From Kiloniellales bacterium (lineage in GTDB: Bacteria; Pseudomonadota; Alphaproteobacteria; Kiloniellales; JAKSDN01): a stretch of 16,489 nt of DNA. The notes beneath the pieces are model-generated. The model had not been told where the DNA came from. It did no database searches and saw nothing but the letters and a program-made list of their open reading frames with translations. The position numbers were made by a program, and so were the translations under genes. Of this stretch, positions 7,307-14,580 are shown piece after piece (positions within the stretch are counted from its first letter, which is position 1; each line of letters starts with the position of its first letter). The stretch lies in NCBI GenBank assembly GCA_022360075.1, contig JAKSDN010000702.1, positions 1-16,489 on the forward strand, written 5' to 3'.

Positions 7307-7969
7307 ATGCTCGAACTGAACCTGCTGCGCCGATACCCGAAGTCCAACAGGAGTATCTCCAAGCGCCAGCACGCCAAGACCGACGAGCACATCCGCATCT
7401 CCCGCCTCTACGGGCAGGAGTACTTCGACGGCGCGCGCGAGTACGGCTATGGGGGCTATCGCTACGATGGGCGCTGGCGCGCCATCGCCGACGACATGAT
7501 CGGGCACTTCGGGCTCGAGCCGGGCATGCGGGTGCTCGACGTCGGCTGCGCCAAGGGCTTCCTGGTCAAGGACTTCATGCTCGAGTGTCCTGGCCTGGAG
7601 GCCTTCGGTCTCGACATTTCGCACTACGCGATGATGACCTGCGAGCCCGAGGTCGTCGGCCGCCTGCACCTCGGCAACGCGACTTCCTTGCCTTTTCCCG
7701 ACGACAGCTTCGATGCGGTGATCTCGATCAACACGGTCCACAACCTCGAGCGCGACGGCGTGATCGCGGCGCTGAAGGAAATCAACCGTGTCGTGAGAGA
7801 CCCGACAAAGGCCTACGTCCAGGTCGACAGCTACCGAAATGAAGCCCAGCGCGAGCTGTTTCTCGACTGGGTCCTGACCGCCTACACCCACGACTACCCG
7901 GACGGCTGGGTCGAGATCTTCGAAGAGGCGGGCTACCAAGGCTGTTACTCCTGGACGATCATTGAATGA
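7307..7969 (+). CDS. Class I SAM-dependent methyltransferase
   Basis: This is a 220-residue Rossmann-fold methyltransferase. Motif I is RVLDVGCAKGF (75-85). An acidic residue for the SAM ribose is in GLDIS (101-105), and the next strand carries HLGNATSLPFPDDSFDAVIS (121-140), as in Methyltransf_11/25 enzymes. Before the fold is a motif of alternating aromatic and Gly residues, YFDGAREYGYGGYRYDGRW (39-57), probably part of a substrate lid. The C-terminal part is short (EIFEEAGYQGCYSW near the end). It is the first gene of the large plus-strand unit, and its ATG has only a weak upstream ribosome site. A sugar O- or N-methylation role is inferred from context; the acceptor is unknown. Confidence 0.82.
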   Translation: MLELNLLRRYPKSNRSISKRQHAKTDEHIRISRLYGQEYFDGAREYGYGGYRYDGRWRAIADDMIGHFGLEPGMRVLDVGCAKGFLVKDFMLECPGLEAFGLDISHYAMMTCEPEVVGRLHLGNATSLPFPDDSFDAVISINTVHNLERDGVIAALKEINRVVRDPTKAYVQVDSYRNEAQRELFLDWVLTAYTHDYPDGWVEIFEEAGYQGCYSWTIIE

Positions 7970-8008
7970 TGACCCGGTTCGGGTCGCTCGACGGACTTTG
8001 GAACTGAA

Positions 8009-9151
8009 ATGGCTCAAGCCCGCCCCTATCTCGACTACTATGGCGAGAATCAGATCATCCCGGCCCGCCAGGATCTCGGCGATATGCGCAAGCACTTTCG
8101 CCGCCGCGACGCGCTCTATCGCAGCCTGGGGATCGCGCCGGCCTGGCTGGCCGGCAAGTCGGTCATCGAGTTCGGCCCCGGACCCGGCGACAACGCCCTG
8201 TTCACGGCGGCGAGCGGTCCCGAGCTCTATGTCTTCGTCGACGGCAACCAGGCGAGCGTGTCGTCGGTCAAGACGCGCATCGAAGCGGGCGAATTCGGCG
8301 CGAAGGCCTGCGAGATCCACCTGAGCGACCTCATCGAGTACCGCGACGAGCGGCGCTTCGATCTGGTGATCTGCGAGGGCGTGATCCCGGGCCAGGAGGA
8401 GCCGGGACGCTATTTCAGCCACATCGCCGAGTTCGCCAAGCCGGGCGGCATCGTGGCGATCACGACGATCAGCTTCACCTCCATCCTCGCCGACGTCTGC
8501 CGCCGGATGGTCAAGCCCGTCTTCGCGCCCGAGTGCGACGGCTACGAGGCCCTGGTCGCCCGCCTCGTCGAGTTCTTTCGGCCCGATCTCGATTCCCTGC
8601 CGGGCATGAGCCGGCTCTACGAGGACTGGGTGATGGACCAGATCACCCATCCCTGGCAGGCCAACACCTTCACGATCCAAGAGGCGATCGACGCCGTCGG
8701 GGACCGCTTCGATATCCACGGCTCCATGCCCCGCTTCCTGAGCGACTGGCGCTGGTACAAGTCGATCAACGAGGAACGCTCCGGCTTCAACGAGAACGCG
8801 GCGCGGGACTACGCGGCGCTGACCGCCGGCTTCATCGACTACCGGGCCGAAGCCGTGCCCGGCGATCCGGCCGAAGGCGAGCGCCTGGAGCGGAACTGCC
8901 GTGCCGCCTTCGACCTGCATCTGGAGATCTGGGGCGAGGACGATCTGAGCCGGCTGCCGGAGTTCCTGGCGCTGGTGCAGAAGATCGCCGAGCAGATCGC
9001 CGAACAGATGCCGGGCGCGGCCGCGTCGCTGCGCGATTACGACAAGGGCATGCGGGCCCTGGCCAAGGGCGACAAGGGCGCCGATTTCGGCTCGTTCCGG
9101 TCCATGTTCGGCCGGGCGCAGCAGTACGTCAGCTTCCTGCGCGTACGCTAG
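8009..9151 (+). CDS. Class I SAM-dependent methyltransferase, 380 aa
   Basis: This is a second methyltransferase, unrelated in detail to the preceding one. The SAM site is VIEFGPGPGDNA (52-63), followed by VFVDGN (75-80) and a FDLVICEGVIPGQEEP strand (about 120-135), where GPGPGDN is the glycine loop. The C-terminal half, more than 200 residues, is mostly helical and contains a run of charged heptad-like sequence near the end (IAEQIAEQMPGAAASLRDYDKG). This suggests a large acceptor-binding or oligomerisation region. The start is ATG at 8009, 39 nt after the previous stop. The transferred methyl may go to a sugar or a chain end; family assignment beyond class I is not possible by eye. Confidence 0.8.
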   Translation: MAQARPYLDYYGENQIIPARQDLGDMRKHFRRRDALYRSLGIAPAWLAGKSVIEFGPGPGDNALFTAASGPELYVFVDGNQASVSSVKTRIEAGEFGAKACEIHLSDLIEYRDERRFDLVICEGVIPGQEEPGRYFSHIAEFAKPGGIVAITTISFTSILADVCRRMVKPVFAPECDGYEALVARLVEFFRPDLDSLPGMSRLYEDWVMDQITHPWQANTFTIQEAIDAVGDRFDIHGSMPRFLSDWRWYKSINEERSGFNENAARDYAALTAGFIDYRAEAVPGDPAEGERLERNCRAAFDLHLEIWGEDDLSRLPEFLALVQKIAEQIAEQMPGAAASLRDYDKGMRALAKGDKGADFGSFRSMFGRAQQYVSFLRVR

Positions 9152-9212
9152 ACGAGGGCAAGGGGACAGCGCGACGGCCCGCGCCGCTGGGGAACTCGAG
9201 GAGACCTTAATC

Positions 9213-10055
9213 GTGGTGATGACCAAGGACGCCAGACTGCCGAACCGCGTCGACGTCGGATTGGCGGAGGAACGATGCCGGCGCTACCGCCTGCGTATCC
9301 TCGATATATCTCAACAGGTTGGCGCGCTCCATATCGGCTCGGCCTATTCCTGCACCGAGATCGTGGACTGCATCTACAACCTGCTGATGAAGCGCGGTCC
9401 GGACGGCGGCTTCACCGACACCTTTTTGATGTCCAAGGGCCACGGCTGCATGATCCAGTACGTCATGCTGGAGGAGCTCGGCGTGCTCAGCCGGGCCGAT
9501 ATGGACGCCTATTGTACGGCCACGGGCCGGCTCGGCGTTCACCCGGACTACGAAAACCCCGGCATCGAGGCCTCGACCGGCTCGCTCGGCCACGGCCTGG
9601 CGATGGCCATGGGCATGGCCTACGCGGAGAAAACCCGCAAGACCGGCAACGAGGTCTACACCGTCCTGAGCGACGGCGAGCTCCAGGAAGGCTCGACCTG
9701 GGAGGCGGTGCTGATGACCTCTTCCCTGGGGGTGAGCAACTTGGTCGCTTTCATCGACTACAACAACTTCCAGAGCCTCGGGCGGACCAGCGAAACCCAC
9801 CCGAGCTTCTATCCGCTGGTCGAGAAGTTCCTCGCCTTCGGCTGGGACAGCGTCGAGGCCGAGGGGCACGACACGCAGGCGATCTTCGAGGCGGCCAGCG
9901 ACCGCGATCCCGGCAAGCCGCTGGCGGTGATCTGCCGCACGACCAAGGGCAAGGGGGTGAGCTACATGGAGAACGTGCCGATCTGGCACTACCGCTCGCC
10001 CAATCCCGAGGAATATCTCCAGGCCAAGCGCGAACTCGGAGGTACGGGATCATGA
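9213..10055 (+). CDS. Transketolase, N-terminal (ThDP-binding) subunit
   Basis: This is the pyrophosphate-binding half of a split transketolase (280 aa). It carries SKGHG (74-78), TGSLGHGL (122-129) and the ThDP/Mg motif SDGELQEG (153-160) closing with DYNN (182-185). Transketolases transfer a two-carbon ketol unit between a ketose and an aldose; split forms are common in archaea and in specialised pathways such as rifamycin Rif15. The GTG at 9213 is chosen because GAGGAGA (9198-9204) sits 8 nt upstream; a GTG at 9216 and an ATG at 9219 follow at once. The stop overlaps the C-terminal subunit start (ATGA), so the two should be made in equal amounts. Context (aminotransferase, acyltransferase) suggests a dedicated sugar pathway rather than central metabolism. 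Confidence 0.92.
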   Translation: MVMTKDARLPNRVDVGLAEERCRRYRLRILDISQQVGALHIGSAYSCTEIVDCIYNLLMKRGPDGGFTDTFLMSKGHGCMIQYVMLEELGVLSRADMDAYCTATGRLGVHPDYENPGIEASTGSLGHGLAMAMGMAYAEKTRKTGNEVYTVLSDGELQEGSTWEAVLMTSSLGVSNLVAFIDYNNFQSLGRTSETHPSFYPLVEKFLAFGWDSVEAEGHDTQAIFEAASDRDPGKPLAVICRTTKGKGVSYMENVPIWHYRSPNPEEYLQAKRELGGTGS

Positions 10056-10966
10056 GAAACGTCTTTTCCGCCACCCTCTACGACTGCGCTTGCGAGAACG
10101 AGGACATCTACATCGTCGTGGCCGACATTTCGCCGGCGGGCAGCATGGCCCAGTTCAGCAGCGAGTATCCCGAGCGCTTCATCAACGTCGGCGTGGCCGA
10201 GCAGTGCATGATCGGCATGTGCGCGGGCCTCGCGCTCAAGGGCTGCCAGCCCTTCGCCTACACCATCGCGACCTTCTCGCTCTACCGACCCTTCGAGATG
10301 GTGCGCGACGACCTCTGCTATCAGAACCTGCCGGTGACGGTCGTCGGCATGGGCGCCGGGGTGATCTATTCGACGCTGGGCGGCACCCATCACACGATGG
10401 AGGACATCTCCATCGCCAGCGCGATCCCGAACATGAGGATCATCGCGCCCTGCGACCCGCTCGAGGTCGAGGCGGCGACGCGCTACTGCGCGACCCAGAA
10501 GGAAGGCCCGGTCTACCTGCGGATCGGCAAGGCCGGCGAGCCGGTGCTGACCGAAGATGCGGCCGAGCCCTTCGAGGTCGGCAAGCTGCGCTACCTCTGG
10601 AAGGGCGAGGACGTCGCCGTCGTCTCCTTCGGCGTGCTGACCGCCATGGCCCGCGACGTGGCCGCGGCGCTGCGCGACAAGGGCGAGTCGGTCTCCCTGG
10701 TCTCCTGCCACACGGTCAAGCCACTCGACGTCGAGGGCATGCTCGATCTCTTCAAGCGGCACAAGCGCCTGATCGTGATGGAGGAGAACGTGCCGAACGG
10801 CGGGCTGACCTCCCTGGTCAAGTCGCTGGCCTACGACGTGCAGACGGACTGCCGCGTGCATGGCTTCACGCTCCAGGACGAGTTCATCCACTGCTACGGC
10901 AATCACGCCGAGCTGCTCGGCCGCCACGGGCTCTCCGCCGAGCAGATCCTGGCGAAGGTCGCCTAG
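10052..10966 (+). CDS. Transketolase, C-terminal subunit
   Basis: This is the pyrimidine-binding and C-terminal half of the split transketolase, 304 aa. The catalytic glutamate is in NVGVAEQ (E50). THHTMEDI (112-119) and the following PNMRIIAPCDPLEVE segment (126-140) are standard for the family, and the C-terminal domain runs from about residue 180 onward. The ATG overlaps the preceding TGA by the ATGA arrangement and has GGAGG nine nt upstream (10038-10042). The frame is open further upstream, but that part is the N-terminal subunit read out of frame. The missing fusion with the N-terminal half is normal for this split type and is not a frameshift, since both halves have their own start and ribosome site. 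Confidence 0.92.
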   Translation: MRNVFSATLYDCACENEDIYIVVADISPAGSMAQFSSEYPERFINVGVAEQCMIGMCAGLALKGCQPFAYTIATFSLYRPFEMVRDDLCYQNLPVTVVGMGAGVIYSTLGGTHHTMEDISIASAIPNMRIIAPCDPLEVEAATRYCATQKEGPVYLRIGKAGEPVLTEDAAEPFEVGKLRYLWKGEDVAVVSFGVLTAMARDVAAALRDKGESVSLVSCHTVKPLDVEGMLDLFKRHKRLIVMEENVPNGGLTSLVKSLAYDVQTDCRVHGFTLQDEFIHCYGNHAELLGRHGLSAEQILAKVA

Positions 10967-10974
10967 ACCGGGCG

Positions 10975-12141
10975 ATGGCCTCCCGCCCCGCCATCGACGT
11001 TCTGACCCAGGCCGCGAGGCCGAACGCGCGCATCCGCTATCGCGACCTGAGCGTCCAGGACCCGGCGCTGAAAGCCAAGCTGATGGCGGCCTTCGAGCGG
11101 ATCCTGACCTCCGGCCAGATCCTGATGGGCCCCGAGGTCGAGCGCTTCGAGCAGCGCGTCGCCGACTACTGCGGCCGGCGCCATTGCGTGGGGCTATCTT
11201 CGGGGTCGAACGCGATCTACCTGGCCCTCAAGGCGCTCGGTCTGAGCCCCGGGGACGAGATCATCACCACGCCGATGTCCTGGATCGCGACGCTGAACAC
11301 GATCCACTTGGCCGGCGCCACGCCTGTGTTCGTCGACGTGGCCGACGACATGAACATGGACACGGGCCTGATCGAAGACGCGATCACGCCACGGACCAAA
11401 GCCATCCTGCCGGTCCATTTCAACGGCAAGCTCTGCGACATGGCCACAATCGGTTCGATCGCCAAGCGCCACGGCTTGGCCGTGATCGAGGATGCCGCGC
11501 AGGCCTTCGGCGCCCGCGACGCGCAGGGCGTGCCGGCGGGCGGCTTCGGCGATGCGGCGGCCTTCAGCCTCAACCCGATGAAGGTGCTGCCGGGATACGG
11601 CGAGGCGGGCGCGGTGGTGACCGACGACCCGGAGGTCGCCGAGCGCCTGCGCGCGCTGCGCTATCTCGGCACAGTCGACAAGGAGGTCTGCGAGATCCCG
11701 GCCCTGAACGACAAGATCGACGAGCTGCAAGCGGCCCTGCTGCTGGTCGGCTTCGACGACCTCGAGGCGAACATCGACCTTCGCATCGGCCTCGCCAGGC
11801 TCTATTCCCAGGCCTTCGCGGGATCGCTCCCCTGCCCGCCGGTAGCGGCCGACGGCGACCGCTCGCACGTCTTCTTCGACTACAAGGTGCTGGTCGAGCG
11901 GCGCGACGAGATCCAACAGAGCCTGCTGGAGCGCGGCATCGAGACCAAGGTCAAGCATCCGATCCTGATGCCGGACCAGCCGGCCTACCGCCACCTGCCG
12001 CGGCCAGAGATCCCGAACGCCCGGCGCCTCGTCGACCGGATCCTGAGCCTGCCCCTGCACGAAAAGCTGACGGCCGAGGACGTCGAAACGGTCGTGCAAG
12101 CGCTTCGGGACGCGCTTGACGCCGGGGGGCAGCGTGCGTGA
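10975..12141 (+). CDS. DegT/DnrJ/EryC1/StrS-family PLP aminotransferase
   Basis: This is a 388-residue fold-type I aminotransferase of the sugar family, which usually converts a keto-sugar (often nucleotide-linked) to an amino sugar with glutamate as donor. It shows SSGSNAIYLALKALGL (75-90) for phosphate binding, PGDEIITTPMSWIAT (92-106), the pyridoxal-contacting Asp in VIEDAAQAFGA (D173), and the Schiff-base lysine in FSLNPMKVLPGYGEAGA (K203). The usual FSF-H-P-K is here FSL-N-P-M-K. All residues needed for catalysis appear present. The ATG at 10975 lies 8 nt after the transketolase stop. Its place between a transketolase and an N-acyltransferase suggests that it aminates a ketose or ketose-derived sugar, which is then acylated. 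Confidence 0.9.
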   Translation: MASRPAIDVLTQAARPNARIRYRDLSVQDPALKAKLMAAFERILTSGQILMGPEVERFEQRVADYCGRRHCVGLSSGSNAIYLALKALGLSPGDEIITTPMSWIATLNTIHLAGATPVFVDVADDMNMDTGLIEDAITPRTKAILPVHFNGKLCDMATIGSIAKRHGLAVIEDAAQAFGARDAQGVPAGGFGDAAAFSLNPMKVLPGYGEAGAVVTDDPEVAERLRALRYLGTVDKEVCEIPALNDKIDELQAALLLVGFDDLEANIDLRIGLARLYSQAFAGSLPCPPVAADGDRSHVFFDYKVLVERRDEIQQSLLERGIETKVKHPILMPDQPAYRHLPRPEIPNARRLVDRILSLPLHEKLTAEDVETVVQALRDALDAGGQRA

Positions 12142-12643
12142 GCTGGATCCTTACGTCCTGGCCCTGCCCGAAGGCGACGGGCTAGTCACCGCCCAGCAAC
12201 TCGATGAGATCGAGCGGCGCGCCCTGGAGAACGACCGCGGGCGCTGCCGCATCCTGCTGCACGGCGAGCCCTCGGACTCGCTGCACGAGATGGTCATCGC
12301 GGTGGCGGGGCGGCCTTACATCGCGCCGCACATCAATCGCCGCTCCGCCAAGTCCTTCCTGGTCCTGCGCGGCGAGATGCTGGTCATTCTGTTCGAGCCG
12401 GATGGCCAGCTCGCCGGCCACCGCTCACTGGCAGCCGGCGACGGCGAACGGGCCTTCATGCTGCGGCTCGGCACGCCGCGCTTTCACACCATCGTGCCAG
12501 TCACGACCAGCGTCGTCTTCATCGAGACGGCAGCCGGCGCCCACGAGGCGACGCCCTATGCCGATTGGGCCCCGGCCGCCGACGGCTCGGCGAACGCACA
12601 GGCCTATTGGGCGGGCGTGCTGACCGCCGTCGGCCTGGGCTGA
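12134..12643 (+). CDS. WbuC-like cupin-fold protein
   Basis: This is a 169-residue protein resembling the WbuC family of cupin-fold metalloproteins found in O-antigen loci; their biochemical role is not established. The conserved layout is visible: an N-terminal helix (LDEIERRALEND, 23-34), an R-C-R-I-L-LH strand (37-43), then PYIAPHINRRSAKSFLVLRGEMLVILF (61-87) and a second His in RFHTIVP (116-122). WbuC proteins normally have an HRH-type pair after the Pro; here it is H-I-N, so one expected metal ligand is Asn. The GTG at 12134 is preferred because a GGGGGG run lies five nt upstream; an in-frame TTG at 12116 would add six residues. It overlaps the aminotransferase end by 8 nt, consistent with coupled expression. 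Confidence 0.75.
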   Translation: MRELDPYVLALPEGDGLVTAQQLDEIERRALENDRGRCRILLHGEPSDSLHEMVIAVAGRPYIAPHINRRSAKSFLVLRGEMLVILFEPDGQLAGHRSLAAGDGERAFMLRLGTPRFHTIVPVTTSVVFIETAAGAHEATPYADWAPAADGSANAQAYWAGVLTAVGLG

Positions 12644-12657
12644 CCGCGGGTTTGCCG

Positions 12658-13356
12658 ATGAGCGACGGCGATCGAGTCCAATCCCAACCGGCCAGGGCCG
12701 ACGATCGGCCGAAGGGCATCGTAGTCTGGGGCACCGGCAGCCATGCCCGGGTTTTGTGGGACGCGCTCGCGCGCGAAGGTCTCTCGATCGCGGCCCTGGT
12801 GGACGACGATCCGAGCCGCAAGCCCTGGGTCGAAGGCGTCGAGGTGCTCGCCGGTCTCGAGGGTCTGGAGCGCTGGCTGAAGTTACAGCCCGATGACATG
12901 GCGGAATCGCTGAAAAGCCTTGTGGCAATTGGGGATAATAAGATCCGCCTGGCAGTCCAATCGAGGATTGAAACTCTCGGCATTGCCCCGTATACGACGG
13001 TGCACCCGTCGGCGGATATCGCCAATGCCGTGGCGATCGGCCCCGGGTCTCAGATCCTGGCGGGCGTGTCCGTGGGGGTCGACGCAGAGATTGGTCGGGG
13101 CTGCATCTTGTTCACTGGGTCATCGATCGACCACCACAGCCGGCTGGGCGATGGGGTCTATTTCGCCCCCGGCGTCACGATCGCGGGCCACGTCGTGATC
13201 GAGGATCGCGTGATGGTCGGAACCGGCGCCGTGGTCATCCCCCACATCACTCTGGGCGCGGATGCCGTGATCGGGGCCGGGGCCGTGGTGATCGACGACG
13301 TGGCGCCGGGCAAGACCGTGGTCGGCAATCCCGCGCGCGTGATCAAGTCGCAGTAG
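12658..13356 (+). CDS. NeuD/PglD-family sugar O- or N-acyltransferase
   Basis: This is a 232-residue two-domain acyltransferase. The N-terminal Rossmann-like part has VVWGTGSHARVL (22-33) and an acidic turn at VDDDP (48-52) for nucleotide-sugar binding. The C-terminal part is a left-handed beta helix of hexapeptide repeats (from about 117: HPSADIANAVAIGPG, then repeats to VVIDDVAPGKTVVGNPARVI). The acceptor-activating His expected before the I/L-G repeat is present in SIDHHSRLG (H159/H160), and GNPARVI is the usual end of the acyl-CoA site. These enzymes transfer acetyl or other acyl groups to amino sugars such as bacillosamine or sialic-acid precursors. Lying two genes after an aminotransferase, it likely acylates that enzyme's product. 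A patch near 12880-13010 is less GC-rich than the rest. Confidence 0.85.
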   Translation: MSDGDRVQSQPARADDRPKGIVVWGTGSHARVLWDALAREGLSIAALVDDDPSRKPWVEGVEVLAGLEGLERWLKLQPDDMAESLKSLVAIGDNKIRLAVQSRIETLGIAPYTTVHPSADIANAVAIGPGSQILAGVSVGVDAEIGRGCILFTGSSIDHHSRLGDGVYFAPGVTIAGHVVIEDRVMVGTGAVVIPHITLGADAVIGAGAVVIDDVAPGKTVVGNPARVIKSQ

Positions 13357-13428
13357 AGATCGTCGGAATCGGAGCGCGCCCGGGGGCTGCTAGGGGTCTT
13401 CCGGGCCTAGAACGAGGAAAAAGATAGC
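13357..13428 (+). repeat. Spacer with two competing inverted repeats
   Basis: In the 72-bp gap before the mutase-like gene, GCCCGG (13378-13383) can pair with CCGGGC (13401-13406). Alternatively CTAGG (13390-13394) can pair with CCTAG (13406-13410). The two pairings share bases and cannot form together. The biological meaning is unclear; it could be chance in GC-rich DNA. Confidence 0.25.
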
Positions 13429-14556
13429 GTGACGAAGGTCTTGGTTATCGGGGGTGGATTCGCCGGCTGCTGTGCCGCTCACATGTCGGCGGATCGCGGT
13501 TGGGACGTGACCCTGGTCGAGCGCGCGCCCTTTCTCGGCGGCGGCGTGAAGACGCTTTGGTACGGCGGCCATCCCTATACCTACGGCCCCCGGCACTTCC
13601 TGACCGAGAAAGAAGAGCTGTTCGACTGGCTGAACCAGTACGTGCCCATGCGCCACATCGGCAAGGAGCACGAGAACATGACCTTCGTCGAGCGCGACTC
13701 GGCCTTCTACACCTGGCCGATCCACGCCGACGACGTCGAGCGCATGCCCGAGGCCGAGGAGATCAAGCAGCAGATCGCCGAGGCGCCCGGCGCCGGCGGC
13801 GCCAAGAACTTCGAAGAAGTCTGGGTGCGCTCGATCGGCCAGATCATGTACGGCAAGTTCGCCGAGACCTACTCGAAGAAGATGTGGCAGGTCGAATCAA
13901 ACACCGAGCTCGACGGCTTCGACTTCGCCGAGGAAGGCGAGGAGACGAAGCTGAACGTCCGCCTCAAGACCGGCCCACGGGCCGCCTGGCACCGCGGCGA
14001 CGTGATCTCGGCCTTCCCGCTCGCGCCGAACGGCTACGACGACTACTTCGACATCGCCACGCGCGACGTCGACGTGAAGCTCAGCACCGAGGTCGAGGTC
14101 TTCGACGTCGAGAACTACCGCTGCAAGATCGACGGCGAGTGGAACGACTACGACATCATCATCAGCACGACCTCGCCCGAAATCCTGATGAACAACGCCT
14201 TCGGCGAACTGCGCTGGATGGGCCGCGACTTCTTCAAGATCGTTCTGCCCGTCGAGTGGGTCTTCCCCGAGAACGTCATCTTCCTCTACTACGCCAATGA
14301 AGAGCCCTTCACGCGCATCGTCGAGTACAAGAAGTTCTATCGGAACGAATCGAGCTCCTCGCTGATCGGCCTCGAGATTCCCTCGAAGCGGAACAAGCTC
14401 TATCCCTTCCCGGCGAAGAAGGACCGCGACATCGCCCAGCAGTACTTCGACGCCATGCCGGAGAAGGTCTTCTCGATCGGCCGTCTGGGGAGCTACGAAT
14501 ATATCGACGTCGATGATATCATCGACCAGTGTCTTGAGCTGATGAAGAAAATCTAG
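13429..14556 (+). CDS. Divergent UDP-galactopyranose-mutase-like flavoprotein
   Basis: This is a 375-residue FAD protein. The N-terminal dinucleotide motif is VLVIGGGFAGCCAA (4-17) with the ribose-binding Glu in LVERAP (E31). Features of UDP-galactopyranose mutase (Glf) are the GGGVKT/YGPRHF region (37-57), a FTRIVEYKKFY segment (about 293-303) and the C-terminal flavin motif GRLGSYEYIDVDDII (about 350-364). Glf converts UDP-galactopyranose to UDP-galactofuranose through a flavin-sugar adduct. The classical GAHIFHT segment is replaced here by GPRHFLT, so the substrate may be another UDP- or nucleotide sugar. The GTG start has GAGGA about ten nt upstream. The protein is rich in Asp and Glu. 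It sits between the acyltransferase and the radical SAM gene. A different flavin-dependent activity cannot be excluded. Confidence 0.72.
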   Translation: MTKVLVIGGGFAGCCAAHMSADRGWDVTLVERAPFLGGGVKTLWYGGHPYTYGPRHFLTEKEELFDWLNQYVPMRHIGKEHENMTFVERDSAFYTWPIHADDVERMPEAEEIKQQIAEAPGAGGAKNFEEVWVRSIGQIMYGKFAETYSKKMWQVESNTELDGFDFAEEGEETKLNVRLKTGPRAAWHRGDVISAFPLAPNGYDDYFDIATRDVDVKLSTEVEVFDVENYRCKIDGEWNDYDIIISTTSPEILMNNAFGELRWMGRDFFKIVLPVEWVFPENVIFLYYANEEPFTRIVEYKKFYRNESSSSLIGLEIPSKRNKLYPFPAKKDRDIAQQYFDAMPEKVFSIGRLGSYEYIDVDDIIDQCLELMKKI

Positions 14557-14580
14557 AGGCATGAAAGCAAGGGTCCAGCG

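Noticed and set aside
7136..9226. Very long open frame on the minus strand (about 700 codons) across the two methyltransferase genes
   Set aside because: The translation is low-complexity (rich in Arg, Ala, Val, His, Asp) with no family motif. The plus-strand frames carry clear SAM motifs. Antisense frames stay open by chance in GC-rich DNA.
9275..10051. Upstream extension of the transketolase C-terminal frame, which might suggest a fused protein
   Set aside because: The extension is the N-terminal subunit gene read in the wrong frame. The real start at 10052 has GGAGG upstream and gives the expected N-terminus.
10090..10974. Upstream extension of the aminotransferase frame
   Set aside because: It overlaps the transketolase C-terminal gene out of frame and lacks any family feature; the ATG at 10975 gives a normal-length DegT protein.
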